This document shows, piece by piece, positions 9,919 to 18,850 of a DNA stretch of 64,000 nt (position 1 is the stretch's first letter; each line of letters begins with the position of its first letter). The position numbers and the translations under genes are program-made. The notes under the pieces were generated by a model that was given only the letters and a program-made list of their open reading frames with translations, searched no databases and was not told where the DNA came from. Origin of the DNA: Planctomycetota bacterium (GTDB taxonomy: Bacteria > Planctomycetota > UBA1135 > GCA-002686595); assembly GCA_020638875.1 (NCBI GenBank), contig JACKHS010000005.1:1-64000 (forward strand), written 5' to 3'.

Positions 9919-11874
9919 ATGAGTCGCATCCTTGTCATCGACGACGATCCGGGCAACCGCCTGGTCATCAAGAGTCGCCTGAGCGATCTCGGGTACGAGG
10001 TCTGCCTCACCGAGAACGGGGCCGAGGGCCTCGTGGAGGCCCGTAACCTCGGCTGCGACCTGTTCCTGGTCGCCGCGGGCCTGGGCGCCGGCGTCGACGC
10101 GGTCGAGGTCACGCGCCGCCTGCGCAGCATGCCCGAGACCGGCGCGACGCCGATCGTCGTCTACAGCCACCTGCCCGCCTCGCAGGAGGAGATGGCGCGC
10201 GCCTACGACGCCGGCTGCGACGCGTTCGTGCCCAAGCAGGAGCTGCCGGTGCTCGAGCACGTCGTGCGCGTGCAGCTGCGCGCGAAGGCCATGCTCGAGG
10301 ACCTCTCCGAGCAGAACCGCGTGCTCGACCAGCACAACCGCCGCCTGCGCGAGGAGAGCCAGCGCAACGCCGACCGGGAGACGTCGGTGAGCGAGGGCGG
10401 CGAGTCGCTGCTCGTGCTGCGCGAGCTCGCCACCAGCCGCCCCGACGGCGTGCTGCTCGTCGACGGCGACGGCTTCGTGCGCTCGGCCGACCGCGGCGCG
10501 TGCGAGATCTTCGGCAACCGCATCGAGGGCAAGAACCTCGGCTCGCTGGCGCCGGCCGCGGGCCTCGAGGCCTTCGTGCGCGACGCGCGCAGCGAGGTGC
10601 GCGACGGCTTCCGCTTCGACCTGCAGGCGCTCGGCGGCCGCTCGGCGCGCTCGCTCAGCGCGTCGGTCATCCCGCTCATCACCAAGCCCGGCGGCGGCGA
10701 GCGCGTCTTCAAGGTCGTGCTGCTGCTCGACGCGGGCAAGCGCCGCATCGCCGGCGAGCTGCTGCGCATCACCGAACCCGGCGTGCCGCGTCAACAGCTC
10801 GGCGCGCTGCTCGAGGCCGCGCGCGAGACCTACGGCGTGCACGCGCTGGCCGGCGAGAGCAGCGGTGTGCGCGGCGCGCGCGAGATGGTCGATCACTTCG
10901 CGCGCAAGCGCCGCCCCGTGCTCGTCACCGGCGAGCGCGGCACCGGCAAGACGCGCGTCGCGCGCACGCTGCACTACGCCGGTCCGTTCACCGGCCCGTT
11001 CCTCAAGCTGTGCTGCTCCGCGCTCGACCCGGCGAGCCTCGAGCGCGAGCTCTTCGGCTACGTCAAGGGCGCCTTCGAGGACGCCAAGGACGATCGCCCC
11101 GGCCTCGTGCACCAGGCCGCCGACGGCACGCTCTACCTCGAGGAGCTGACCGCGCTGCCCGCCGAACTGCAGCAGAAGCTGCGCGTGATGCTCCAGGAGG
11201 GCGTCGTGCGCCGCGTGGGCTCCGAGCGGGCCGAGAAGGTCGAGGTCGGCGTCGTGGCGTCGACCAGCGCCGACGTGCAGGCCGCGCTCGACGAGGGGCG
11301 CCTGTCGCGCGAGCTCTTCGACCTGTTCACCGAGCACCAGGTGCACCTGCCCTCGCTGATCGATCGCCCCGAGGACGTCGTGCCGCTCGCGAGCCTGTTC
11401 GTGACGCGCTACGGCCGTCCGCGCGGCGTGCGGCTGATCACCGAGGACGCGGTCGACCTGCTGATGCGCTACGAGTGGCCCGGCAACGTGCGCGAGTTCG
11501 AGGACTGCATCCGCGACGCCTGCGCCGCCGCGCCTGGCGCCGAGATCACGGCCGCCTGCCTGCCGCCCGCGCTGCACGACGGCGGGGACGGGCTCATGCA
11601 GCGCGAGCTGAAGCCCGTCGCGCGCCCGGCGGCGGCCACGAACGAGCCGATCCCCGGCGGCGTCCCGGTGCCGAGCGCGTCGGCCGCGGCGCTGCGCCGC
11701 AAGCAGCCCTGGGACATCAACGACGACGACCCGATCAGCCTCGACCTCTACGAGCGCAAGGCGCTGCTGCGCGCGCTGAACCACGTCGGCGGCGACAAGC
11801 TGGCCGCGGCGCGCCTCTTGAAAGTCGGCAAGAGCACCCTATACCGCAAGCTGAAGCGCTTCGACATCACGTGA
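9919..11874 (+). CDS. NtrC-family regulator with degenerate receiver and GAFTGA loop
   Basis: The 651-aa protein has an N-terminal receiver-like domain (1-120, ILVIDDDPGNR), a linker coiled coil, a PAS-like segment (~160-280), an AAA+ domain (~310-540) and a C-terminal Fis-type helix-turn-helix (AAARLLKVGKSTLYRKL). Walker A is GERGTGKT (338-345). Three deviations stand out. The receiver's phospho-acceptor position reads DLFLVAAG, with no Asp. The sigma54-contact loop is GAFEDA (384-389). The Walker B pair is Glu-Glu (408-409). It is therefore an EBP homologue that is unlikely to be controlled by phosphorylation and may not engage sigma54. The ATG is supported by GGAGG at 9908-9912. Confidence 0.88.
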   Translation: MSRILVIDDDPGNRLVIKSRLSDLGYEVCLTENGAEGLVEARNLGCDLFLVAAGLGAGVDAVEVTRRLRSMPETGATPIVVYSHLPASQEEMARAYDAGCDAFVPKQELPVLEHVVRVQLRAKAMLEDLSEQNRVLDQHNRRLREESQRNADRETSVSEGGESLLVLRELATSRPDGVLLVDGDGFVRSADRGACEIFGNRIEGKNLGSLAPAAGLEAFVRDARSEVRDGFRFDLQALGGRSARSLSASVIPLITKPGGGERVFKVVLLLDAGKRRIAGELLRITEPGVPRQQLGALLEAARETYGVHALAGESSGVRGAREMVDHFARKRRPVLVTGERGTGKTRVARTLHYAGPFTGPFLKLCCSALDPASLERELFGYVKGAFEDAKDDRPGLVHQAADGTLYLEELTALPAELQQKLRVMLQEGVVRRVGSERAEKVEVGVVASTSADVQAALDEGRLSRELFDLFTEHQVHLPSLIDRPEDVVPLASLFVTRYGRPRGVRLITEDAVDLLMRYEWPGNVREFEDCIRDACAAAPGAEITAACLPPALHDGGDGLMQRELKPVARPAAATNEPIPGGVPVPSASAAALRRKQPWDINDDDPISLDLYERKALLRALNHVGGDKLAAARLLKVGKSTLYRKLKRFDIT

Positions 11875-11911
11875 GCTGAACCGCACTCACGTGGCGGAAG
11901 GAGGAGTTGAG

Positions 11912-11969
11912 CCTTCCGCACGGAAGGTGGTTGCGATCGCTCCGGCCTCACCTCCGCAGGTGGGGCCGG
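11912..11969. terminator. two hairpins between convergent genes
   Basis: 11912-11927 has arms CCTTCCG/CGGAAGG. 11942-11969 has 12-bp arms CCGGCCTCACCT/AGGTGGGGCCGG with one G-T wobble and a CCGC loop. They lie between the regulator ending at 11874 and the oppositely oriented gene ending at 12035, and probably stop transcription from both sides. Confidence 0.7.
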
Positions 11970-12034
11970 GGCATTTCGGTCCGGCAGCGCGCCCCGCGGA
12001 TCGCCGCAGCGCGGTGCGAAGGGGCACCGCCGCG

Positions 12035-14008
12035 CTACTCGAAGACGTGCGTGCGCTCGTCGCTCACCGCGCTGTCGGGCGCGCCCAGCGCGGCGTCGGG
12101 GTTGAGCAGCACCGCGTGCAGCTCGCCCAGCTCGGCCACGCGCTGCTCGAGCGGCAGGTCGAACAGCGTGATCGGCCGCTCGCCCGTCGCCGACAGCAGC
12201 AGGTTCGGCCGCGCGCGCGTGGCCGGATCCGCCGAGAGCCCGCCGGTGGGGGTGACGCACAGCACGCGCCCGTCGGGCGAGCGCGCCCACAGCGCGAGGT
12301 CGGCGAGCTGCGGGTGGCCGGCGTGGTACAGCCGCACGACCAGGCGGCCTTCCTCGCTGCCGAGCTCGAGCCGCGGCGTGAGGCCCAGGTCGCGCCGGCG
12401 CAGGAGCACCACGCTGGCCGTGCGCTCGAAGCCGCCGCGTCCCGAGGCGAGCGGGACGGTGACGAGCTCGTAGCTCTCGAGCGCGCGCTCGAGGTCCGCG
12501 AGGCGTCCGGGCGCCGCGGGCTCGAGGTCGAGCCCCGTCAACCAGCGGCGCGCGTACAGCTCGCGCGTCGGCGGCGCCGCGGCGTCGCGCCAGTCCGGCA
12601 CGACGTAGTCGGGCGCGGCCTCCAGCGCGGCGAGCACGTCGACGCGCGGCAGCGGCTCGTCCGGGCGCGGCCGCGTCCAGGGCGCCGCGGGCGTCACGCG
12701 GCCGAGCTGGTCGCGCACCTCGAGGTCGGAGAGGTAGGCGATCGAGCCGGGCCACGCGGTCAGCACCGTGCTGCCGGGCGCCGCGTAGTCGCGCAGGAAC
12801 AGGCCCACGCCGCGCAGCGCCTGCGTGGCGCGCAGCTCCTCCTCGAGGCCCTCGCGGCCGAGCGCGCCGACGAAGCCGTAGGCGGGCCGCGCGCTCGGGC
12901 GCGTCCACGCGCCGTGCAGCACGCCCGCGGCCGAGTCCGCGCGCGCCGGCGCGGACAGGCTCGCGAGCGTCGAGGCGACCACCGCGGCGATGAAGCTCAC
13001 CCACGCGAACGAGCGCACCGAGGAGCGCGCGCTGTTCAGCGCGACGATCATCGCCTCCTGCGCCGAGAGCAGCGCCACCGGCAGCACGGGCACCATCGAC
13101 TCGGCGAAGGGCGTCTCGCCGCCGCCGCGCAGCACGATCACGCCGGCCCACGCGAAGCACACCGCGAGCGAGTGCGCGCCGGTGTGCGTGAGCCGCCCGC
13201 GCAGCGCGTAGAACAGGCTGTACAGCAGGAGCAGCGGGCTCGCCGTGCTGAGGAAGAAGTCGAACAGGTAGCGGCCGCCGTTGGCGAGGCGCGCGGCGTC
13301 GAGGCGCGGCAGCTCGACCATCCACTCCGGCAGCGGGTTCCCCGCGCCGCGCCAGGTGACGAAGCCCATGGCGAGCATGCCGAGCAGCGCGGGCGCGAAC
13401 ACCCACAGCGGCGCGGCCGGCGGGCCTTGCACGCCGCGCTTCTCGCGCCGGCGCGCGCGGTGGCGCAGGAACAGGAAGACCGGCACGAGCACCCACGCCT
13501 CGGCGCGCGTGAAGCCCGCGAGCAGCAGCACGAGGCTCGTCGCCTTGTACCAGCTGCGCTCGAACGCGAGGAAGGCGACCGTCACCAGCATGGTGAGCAC
13601 CGCCGTCTCCGTGCCGTTCACCGCCGCGGCCGCCATCGCGCCGCTGATCGCGAGCAGCATCGGCGTGATGAGGCTCGCGATGCGGTCGTGGTGGAAGCGC
13701 GAGGCGGCGAAGAACGTCGTCGCGGTCGCGCCGATGCCGAGCGCGCGCACCCACTCGTGGATCGGCAAGTAGAGCCGCTCGCCGAGCGCGCACAGCAGCA
13801 CCCACAGCGGCGACGCGTGACTCTCGAGCAGCCCGACGCCCGCGCTCCAGCTCGGCGAGCCGTCGAAGACCCAGCGCCGCGCCAGGTGGTACGCGACGTA
13901 CGCGCGGTCGTAGGGCGGCCCGAGGTCGCCGAAGGCGTCCGTGCGGATCGCCAGGCTGTGCGCCACGAGCACGGCCAGGGCCACGAAGAGCGCGATGCTG
14001 CGGTTCAT
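12035..14008 (-). CDS. polytopic membrane protein, probable GT-C-type glycosyltransferase
   Basis: The 657-aa protein has an N-terminal signal-anchor (SIALFVALAVLVAHSLAI) and about ten further hydrophobic segments in the first 420 residues. A soluble C-terminal domain carries a TWPG-type motif region (VLTAWPGSIAYLSDLEVRD). The early luminal loop motif (AYVAYHLARRW...ESHASPLWVLL) resembles GT-C enzymes that use lipid-linked sugars, where a similar loop reads NPLW or NFLW. The family assignment is by resemblance only; donor and acceptor are unknown. It lies 58 bp downstream of thiI on the same strand, with a hairpin between them. Confidence 0.6.
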   Translation of the reverse strand: MNRSIALFVALAVLVAHSLAIRTDAFGDLGPPYDRAYVAYHLARRWVFDGSPSWSAGVGLLESHASPLWVLLCALGERLYLPIHEWVRALGIGATATTFFAASRFHHDRIASLITPMLLAISGAMAAAAVNGTETAVLTMLVTVAFLAFERSWYKATSLVLLLAGFTRAEAWVLVPVFLFLRHRARRREKRGVQGPPAAPLWVFAPALLGMLAMGFVTWRGAGNPLPEWMVELPRLDAARLANGGRYLFDFFLSTASPLLLLYSLFYALRGRLTHTGAHSLAVCFAWAGVIVLRGGGETPFAESMVPVLPVALLSAQEAMIVALNSARSSVRSFAWVSFIAAVVASTLASLSAPARADSAAGVLHGAWTRPSARPAYGFVGALGREGLEEELRATQALRGVGLFLRDYAAPGSTVLTAWPGSIAYLSDLEVRDQLGRVTPAAPWTRPRPDEPLPRVDVLAALEAAPDYVVPDWRDAAAPPTRELYARRWLTGLDLEPAAPGRLADLERALESYELVTVPLASGRGGFERTASVVLLRRRDLGLTPRLELGSEEGRLVVRLYHAGHPQLADLALWARSPDGRVLCVTPTGGLSADPATRARPNLLLSATGERPITLFDLPLEQRVAELGELHAVLLNPDAALGAPDSAVSDERTHVFE

Positions 14009-14029
14009 GCGCCAGGAGTTTGCCCGCTC

Positions 14030-14058
14030 GCCCGCCGCCGTGCACGCCCGCGGCGGGC
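14030..14058 (-). terminator. hairpin downstream of thiI
   Basis: Perfect 9-bp arms GCCCGCCGC (14030-14038) and GCGGCGGGC (14050-14058) lie just after the thiI stop and before the start of the membrane protein. It probably attenuates read-through from the desulfurase-thiI unit. Confidence 0.55.
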
Positions 14059-14066
14059 TTCCCGCG

Positions 14067-15278
14067 TCAATCCTCGGCGACGACGTCGATGCGCTCGACG
14101 CCGGCCAGCGCGCGCTCCACCAGGCCCTGGACGTCGAGCTGCGCCTCGGCCTCCTCGCAGACCTCGAGCTTGCCGTGGATCATGGGGCGGCGCGGCATGA
14201 AGACCGTGCAGCAGTCCGGCTCGGGCAGCACCGACACGTCGAAGGTGCCGATGCGCCGCGCCAACGCGATGGTCTCCTCCTTGTCGTACGAGATCAGCGG
14301 GCGCAGCACCGGCAGCTCGGCCGCGGCCTGGATGCAGGTGATGTTCTCGAGGGTCTGGCTGGCGACCTGTCCCAGGCTCTCGCCCGTCACCAGCGCCTTG
14401 CAACGCTCGCGCACGGCGAGCCGCGAGGCCAGCCGCTGCATGAAGCGCCGGTAGAGCACGGTGCGGTACGGCTCGGGCGCGCTGTCGCGGATCGTGGTCT
14501 GGATCTCGGTGAAGGGCACGACGTACAGGCGGCACTGCGGCTGGTAGCGCGCCAGGCGCTGCACGAGCTCGACGACCTTCCGCTTCGACGCCTCGCCGAT
14601 GTACGGGTAGGAGTGGTAGGTGACGAAGGAGACGCGCGCGCCGCGCTTCATCGAGAGCCACGCGGCGACGGGCGAGTCGATGCCGCCCGAGATCAGGCAC
14701 ATCACGCGGCCGAGCGTGCCGACCGGGAGCCCGCCGGGGCCGGGCAGCCGCTCGAGGAAGACGTAGGCGCGCTTCTCGTGCACCTCGATGCCGAGCTCGA
14801 GCTCGGGGTCGTCGAGCCGCACGGTGAGGCGTTGCGTGCCGGGCAGCACGCGCTCGGCGACGTAACGGTCGAGCTCGGTCGAGATCAGCGGGAAGCGCTT
14901 GTCGCTGCGGCGCGCGCGCACGCGGAAGCCGAGCGCGTGCTCGCCCGGCGTGCGCGCGAGCGTCTCGTGCAGCACCTCGCGCGCGAGCGTCGCGATGGCC
15001 TCCGCCTCGGGCGCGACGCCCCAGGCCGGCGAGACGGTCACGACGCCGAAGACGTCGCGCAGCCGCTCGGCGACCTCGTGCACGCGGCGCTCGGGGAACA
15101 CCGCGATGCGCCCGCGCCACACGTCGATGCGCACCTTCGACACCGGCGCCGCGGCCGCGCGCAGGTTGCGCACGAGCGCGTGCTCGAAGCTGCTGCGGTT
15201 CTTGCCCTTGAGCGCCAACTCGCCGTAGCGCACCAGCACCATCTCGGGTGCGCTCGTCCCTCGCGTCACGTCCGTCAT
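14067..15278 (-). CDS. thiI: tRNA 4-thiouridine synthase ThiI (no rhodanese domain)
   Basis: ThiI adenylates U8 of tRNA and inserts sulfur to make 4-thiouridine; in some organisms it also serves thiamine thiazole synthesis. The 403-aa protein has a ferredoxin-like N-terminal domain with RYGELALKGKNR, then a THUMP domain. The PP-loop is LISGGIDSPVAAW, followed by YHSYPYIG, TGESLGQVASQT and the end motif EPDCCTVFMPRRP. The length and ending show that the C-terminal rhodanese domain of the E. coli enzyme is absent. Such short ThiI proteins (as in Bacillus) take persulfide from a dedicated cysteine desulfurase, and one lies 7 bp upstream here. Confidence 0.95.
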   Translation of the reverse strand: MTDVTRGTSAPEMVLVRYGELALKGKNRSSFEHALVRNLRAAAAPVSKVRIDVWRGRIAVFPERRVHEVAERLRDVFGVVTVSPAWGVAPEAEAIATLAREVLHETLARTPGEHALGFRVRARRSDKRFPLISTELDRYVAERVLPGTQRLTVRLDDPELELGIEVHEKRAYVFLERLPGPGGLPVGTLGRVMCLISGGIDSPVAAWLSMKRGARVSFVTYHSYPYIGEASKRKVVELVQRLARYQPQCRLYVVPFTEIQTTIRDSAPEPYRTVLYRRFMQRLASRLAVRERCKALVTGESLGQVASQTLENITCIQAAAELPVLRPLISYDKEETIALARRIGTFDVSVLPEPDCCTVFMPRRPMIHGKLEVCEEAEAQLDVQGLVERALAGVERIDVVAED

Positions 15279-15285
15279 CTCGTCC

Positions 15286-16430
15286 TCAGAGCTGCGCGAG
15301 CTCGCGCGCGACCGCGTCGAGCTGACGCGCCGCCTCCTCGAGCTCGTCCTCGGTCGTCTCGGGCGACAGCGACGCGCGCAGCACCTGGCGCGCCGCGCGC
15401 TCGTCCAGACCCGCGGCCAGCAGCGCGGGCGAGAGCTCGCTCGCGCGCGCCTGGCACGCGCTGCCGGTGCTCACGCACACGCCGCGCGCGTCGAGGTGGT
15501 GCAGCCAGACCTCGGCCGGCGCGCCGGGCACGCGGAAGGCCACGATGCCGGGCTGCCGCGCCGCGCCGCCGGGCGCGAGCACCGCGCCGCCCGCCGCCTC
15601 GATCGCCGCCACCAGGCGCGCGCGCGCGCCGCGAGGCGCTCGAGCGCACGCGGCTGCTCGCGCGCCGCGCGCTCGACCGCCGCGCCCAGGCCGACCGCGC
15701 CGGCGACGTGCTCGGTGCCCGCGCGCAGGCCGCGCTCCTGCCCGCCGCCGAACACCAACGGCCGCAGCGCGCAGCCCTTGCGCACGTACAGCGCGCCGCT
15801 GCCCTTGGGCCCGCGCAGCTTGTGCGCCGAGAGCGCGAGCGTGTCCGCGTCGAGCTCGCTCACGCGCACGTCGAGCTTGCCGAGCGCCTGCACCGCGTCG
15901 ACGTGCAGCGCCGCGCGCGGCGCCCGCGCGCGCACGCGGCGCGCGACCTCGGCCGCGGGGTACACGATGCCGAACTGGTTGCACACGAGCATCTGCGCGA
16001 CCAGCACGGTGTCGGCGCGCAGCAGCCCGTCGAGCGCCGCGAGGTCGAGCGCGCCCGCGGCGTCGAGGGGCGCGCGCTCGACCTCGAAGCCCTCGTCGAC
16101 GAGCGCCTCGGCGGCCGCGCGCACCGACGGGTGCTCGGTCGGCCCGACGACGACGTGCCGCCCGTGCGCCGCCCGCGCGCGCGCCAGCCCGAGCACGGCG
16201 AGGTTGTTGGCCTCGGTGCCGCCGCTGGTCAGCACGACCTCGTCCCGCCCCGCTCCGATCGCCCGCGCCACCTGCCCGCGCGCCCGCTCCAGCGCCTCGC
16301 GCGCCGCGCCGCCCAGCCGGTGCACCGACGAGGGATTGCCGAAGGCCTCCGCGAGGAACGGCGCCATGGCCTCCCGCACCTCGGGCGCGAGCGGCGTGGT
16401 GGCGGCGTGGTCGAGGTAGACGGGGGGCAT
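15286..16430 (-). CDS. cysteine desulfurase (NifS/IscS-like), one frameshift
   Basis: This PLP enzyme takes sulfur from cysteine as an enzyme persulfide. From ATG 16430 it reads MPPVYLDHAATTPLAPEV, then the PLP-site TSGGTEANNLAVLGLA, HVDAVQALGKL and the lysine motif LSAHKLRGPKGSGALY. The frame then changes near 15620-15640 in a CG-dinucleotide tract. The rest (VSTGSACQAR with the catalytic Cys, then LRASLSPETTEDELEEA) is in the other phase to the TGA at 15286. Every motif is intact, so an indel error is more likely than a dead gene. Spaced 7 bp from thiI, it is presumably the dedicated sulfur donor. Confidence 0.88.
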
Positions 16431-16476
16431 GGCGGGGTCCGCGCGGCGCTGGGCGGACCCGACAGGATAGCGCCCC

Positions 16477-16668
16477 TCCATACGGAGTCGCACACCACCC
16501 AGGGGGGACCCCACAGGTAGTGCCGTAGCAACTGCTGCGTGGGCCGGCCGATCTACACGGGGAAGGCTGCCGTCCATATGGAGTCGCACACCACCCAGGG
16601 GGGACCCCACAGGTCGTGCCGTAGCAACTGCCGCGCGGGCCGGCCGATCTACACGGGGAAGGCTGCCG
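16477..16668. repeat. two tandem 96-bp copies of the element's left end
   Basis: Copy 1 is 16477-16572 and copy 2 is 16573-16668, differing at only a few positions. Each contains the REP-like palindrome, the G-run and 20 bp that in copy 2 encode the last residues and stop of the transposase (16649-16668). Copy 1 therefore holds a duplicate of the gene's 3' end without the gene. Confidence 0.9.
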
Positions 16669-17659
16669 CGAGCGCCTCCGCGACGATCTCGGAGACCGCG
16701 GTCGCGTACTCCGTCGCTTCCGCCAGTGCCCAGCGATGCAGGTGCAGACGCCGACGCACGGTCTCGCAAGTCACCCCCTCCAGCCGAGCGATCCTCGAGA
16801 TCGAGAGGCCAGCGGCCTCGCGCAGGAGGCCGTATCGAGCGATCTGCGACCCCCGCCACGTCCGCCCGAGGCGCTCCACGAGCCACTCGCCGCGCTCGCG
16901 CTTCCGCCGCTCGATGGCATCGAGCAAGGTCCACGGCCCGCAGACCGGCAGCCCGACCTCCATCCCGTCCGCCAGCCGTGCCTTGCGCGTCATCCACTCC
17001 CGCACTTGCCGCGGCGTCGCGCCGATCAGGTCGTCGAGAGCGTCGATCTCACCCGCCGCTGCCATGCGTGCCTCGATCAGGGAGGCGAGGGCCTCGGTGT
17101 CTTCGCCCGCGCGTTGGCCGAAGGTCGCCGCGTAGCCGGCTGCGTCGAACGTGCGCTCGCCGGCCGCACCTGCGACGGTGCCCTCGACCCAGTCCGCGCA
17201 GAGCCAGCGCGGCCGGGGGCCGATGACGTAGGCTCGGGCGCTCCCGAACTCGTGCTCTGCCGCGTGCCGGACGAGCCCCGCGCGAACGGCATTGGCGTCG
17301 ATGTAGCGGACTACGGCCCGCCGGTAGGAGTCCGTGCGAACGCGCTTGGAGTAGAACCGCGCGCGGATCAGCGGGCCATCTCTGCGGTGCCGTCGGTTGA
17401 AGTGTCTGGAGTAGGCGCACTGCACTCGACGCATCGCCTCGGAGAGCTCACCGACGGGGCTCCGCACCAACAGGTGGAAGTGCGTCGTCATCAGACAGAA
17501 CGCGTGCACCTCGAGGCGCCCAGCGCGAACCTCGGACGCCAGCCGCGCGAGGAAGTACCGCTTCTCCGAGCGAGCCTCGAAGTAGGGGCGCTTCGCGATC
17601 GCGCGGTTGACGACGTGGTGCCAGGTGTCGGGACCGTCCGCTCGAGGTCGTCGGGCCAT
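16649..17659 (-). CDS. REP-associated tyrosine transposase (Y1_Tnp/RAYT)
   Basis: RAYTs are single-strand HUH nucleases that act on REP palindromes. The N-terminal domain shows the expected motifs: WHHVVNRAIAKRPYF, the HUH segment (HAFCLMTTHFHLLVRSP) and the Tyr-containing helix (RYIDANAVRAGL). A long C-terminal extension (to 336 aa) ends in a helix-turn-helix-like stretch (ISRIARLEGVTCETVRRRL), common in the longer RAYT class. ATG 17659 was chosen since homology starts right there; the frame continues upstream toward the right inverted repeat. Base composition is lower in GC than its neighbours. The last 20 bp lie inside the second left-end repeat. Confidence 0.9.
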   Translation of the reverse strand: MARRPRADGPDTWHHVVNRAIAKRPYFEARSEKRYFLARLASEVRAGRLEVHAFCLMTTHFHLLVRSPVGELSEAMRRVQCAYSRHFNRRHRRDGPLIRARFYSKRVRTDSYRRAVVRYIDANAVRAGLVRHAAEHEFGSARAYVIGPRPRWLCADWVEGTVAGAAGERTFDAAGYAATFGQRAGEDTEALASLIEARMAAAGEIDALDDLIGATPRQVREWMTRKARLADGMEVGLPVCGPWTLLDAIERRKRERGEWLVERLGRTWRGSQIARYGLLREAAGLSISRIARLEGVTCETVRRRLHLHRWALAEATEYATAVSEIVAEALAAAFPV

Positions 17660-17697
17660 TCGAGGAGACGACTGTCGAGGCCCCGGGCGGTCACCGC

Positions 17698-17752
17698 TGC
17701 TACGGCACAACTTGTCAGGTCCCCCCTAGGTGGTGTGCGACTCCGTATGGAG
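17698..17752. repeat. right inverted repeat of the RAYT element
   Basis: Reverse-complement match to the left-end repeats over about 55 bp, with differences in the middle (GACAAGTTG in place of CCACAGGTAG). It abuts the 3' end of the next minus-strand gene by 17 bp. Confidence 0.85.
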
Positions 17753-17769
17753 AGCGGAGATTCCGCGGC

Positions 17770-18762
17770 TCAGCGCCGCACCCGCAGCGCGAGCGGCGGC
17801 ACGTCCAGCACCGAGGTGTGGCCGGCCAGCACCGCGACGCGCTGCTCCCAGCGGCCCTCGCCGGCGCGCACGGCGACGCGGTAGTCGCCGGGGGGCAGGT
17901 CGCCGACCTCGAAGCTGCCGTCGGCGGCGCTCGAGACGGGGGGCCAGAGGCGGCGGGGGTCGTCGGCGGGGGTCACGAGCACCTGCGCGCCGGCGACGGC
18001 GTCGCCGTCCTCGTCGAGCACGCGGCCGTGCACCTCGCCGGCGGCGAGCGGCAGGCCGACGCGCGGCGTGGTCGGGCCGTGCACGAAGGTGCGCGCGTCC
18101 TCGGCGCACAGGTTCGGCCAGGTGCCGCCGCGCGCCCAGGGCGGCAGGATCGCGACGCGGTACTCGCCGAAGAGCAGCCCGGGCAGGCGGAAGGAGCGGT
18201 CGGCGGCGACCTCGGCGCGCACGGGCACGGGGCGACCGGGCTCGTTCACCGGACCGGCGGGCAGCAGCACCACCTCGTAGCCGAGCAGACCGCGGCGCGC
18301 GGCGGGCGTCGTGACCTCGCCGGCCAGGTCGCCGCGCGCGAGCGCCGGCAGCTCGTCGAGCTCGGCCAGCGGCTCGTCGAGCACGAGCTCGAGCGCGTCG
18401 GCCGGCGCTCCCGCGGGGAAGCGCTGCGCGCGGAAGCGCCGCGCGACGACCTCGAGCACCAGCTCGCCCGGCGGCACGCCCGCGAGCTCGAACGCGCCCG
18501 TCGCGTCGCTGTACGTGAAGGCGAGCTCGCCCGCGAGGTCGGCCACGAGCAGCGCCTCGGCCACCGGCGCGCCGCTCGCGTCGAGCACGCGGCCGGCGAC
18601 GTGCGCGGCGTGCACGCTGGGCTCGAAGTCCGCCAGCAACACCTCGGGCGGCGCGGGGAACGCGCGCAGCCCCAGGCCCTCGGGGCGCAGCGCGCGCACG
18701 ACGAGCGCGACGGCGAGCAGCAGCAGGCCGAGCCAGGGCAGGCGTTGGACGAGGCGACGCAT
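17770..18762 (-). CDS. membrane-anchored protein with carboxypeptidase-regulatory-like repeats
   Basis: The 330-aa product starts with a positively charged N-terminus and one transmembrane segment (LPWLGLLLLAVALVVRAL). Beta-sandwich modules of the CarboxypepD_reg type follow, seen as G-x-V-x-D-x-x-G-x-P-V patterns (VAGRVLDASGAPVAEA, VHGRVLDEDGDAVAGA) and DATGAFELAGVPPGE / ADGSFEVGDLPPGDYRV endings. Such domains are extracellular structural modules. ATG 18762 is used; an in-frame GTG at 18777 would add five residues. Function unknown. Confidence 0.75.
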   Translation of the reverse strand: MRRLVQRLPWLGLLLLAVALVVRALRPEGLGLRAFPAPPEVLLADFEPSVHAAHVAGRVLDASGAPVAEALLVADLAGELAFTYSDATGAFELAGVPPGELVLEVVARRFRAQRFPAGAPADALELVLDEPLAELDELPALARGDLAGEVTTPAARRGLLGYEVVLLPAGPVNEPGRPVPVRAEVAADRSFRLPGLLFGEYRVAILPPWARGGTWPNLCAEDARTFVHGPTTPRVGLPLAAGEVHGRVLDEDGDAVAGAQVLVTPADDPRRLWPPVSSAADGSFEVGDLPPGDYRVAVRAGEGRWEQRVAVLAGHTSVLDVPPLALRVRR

Positions 18763-18850
18763 GGGAGCGCGCGTCACCCTACGCGACGGGAGCCGCCGCG
18801 CGCTGCCCCCGGCCCGGATCCGTCGTCGCCCGCGCGCGGCGGGCGCGCGC

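Larger units (their letters stand above)
16477..17752. mobile_element. RAYT/IS200-like element with inverted-repeat ends
   Basis: A TnpA_REP gene is bounded by matching ends. The left end begins at 16477 (TCCATACGGAGTCGCACACC). The right end, 17698-17752, read in reverse gives nearly the same string, including the G-run GGGGGGACC and TGCCGTAGCA. The outermost CTCCATACGGAG/CTCCGTATGGAG is itself an imperfect palindrome, as in REP sequences. The element sits in the spacer between the desulfurase promoter region and the next minus-strand gene and interrupts no recognisable coding sequence. Confidence 0.8.

Noticed and set aside
16477..16668. CRISPR-like repeats
   Set aside because: There are only two copies, in direct contact, and both match the end of a RAYT element.
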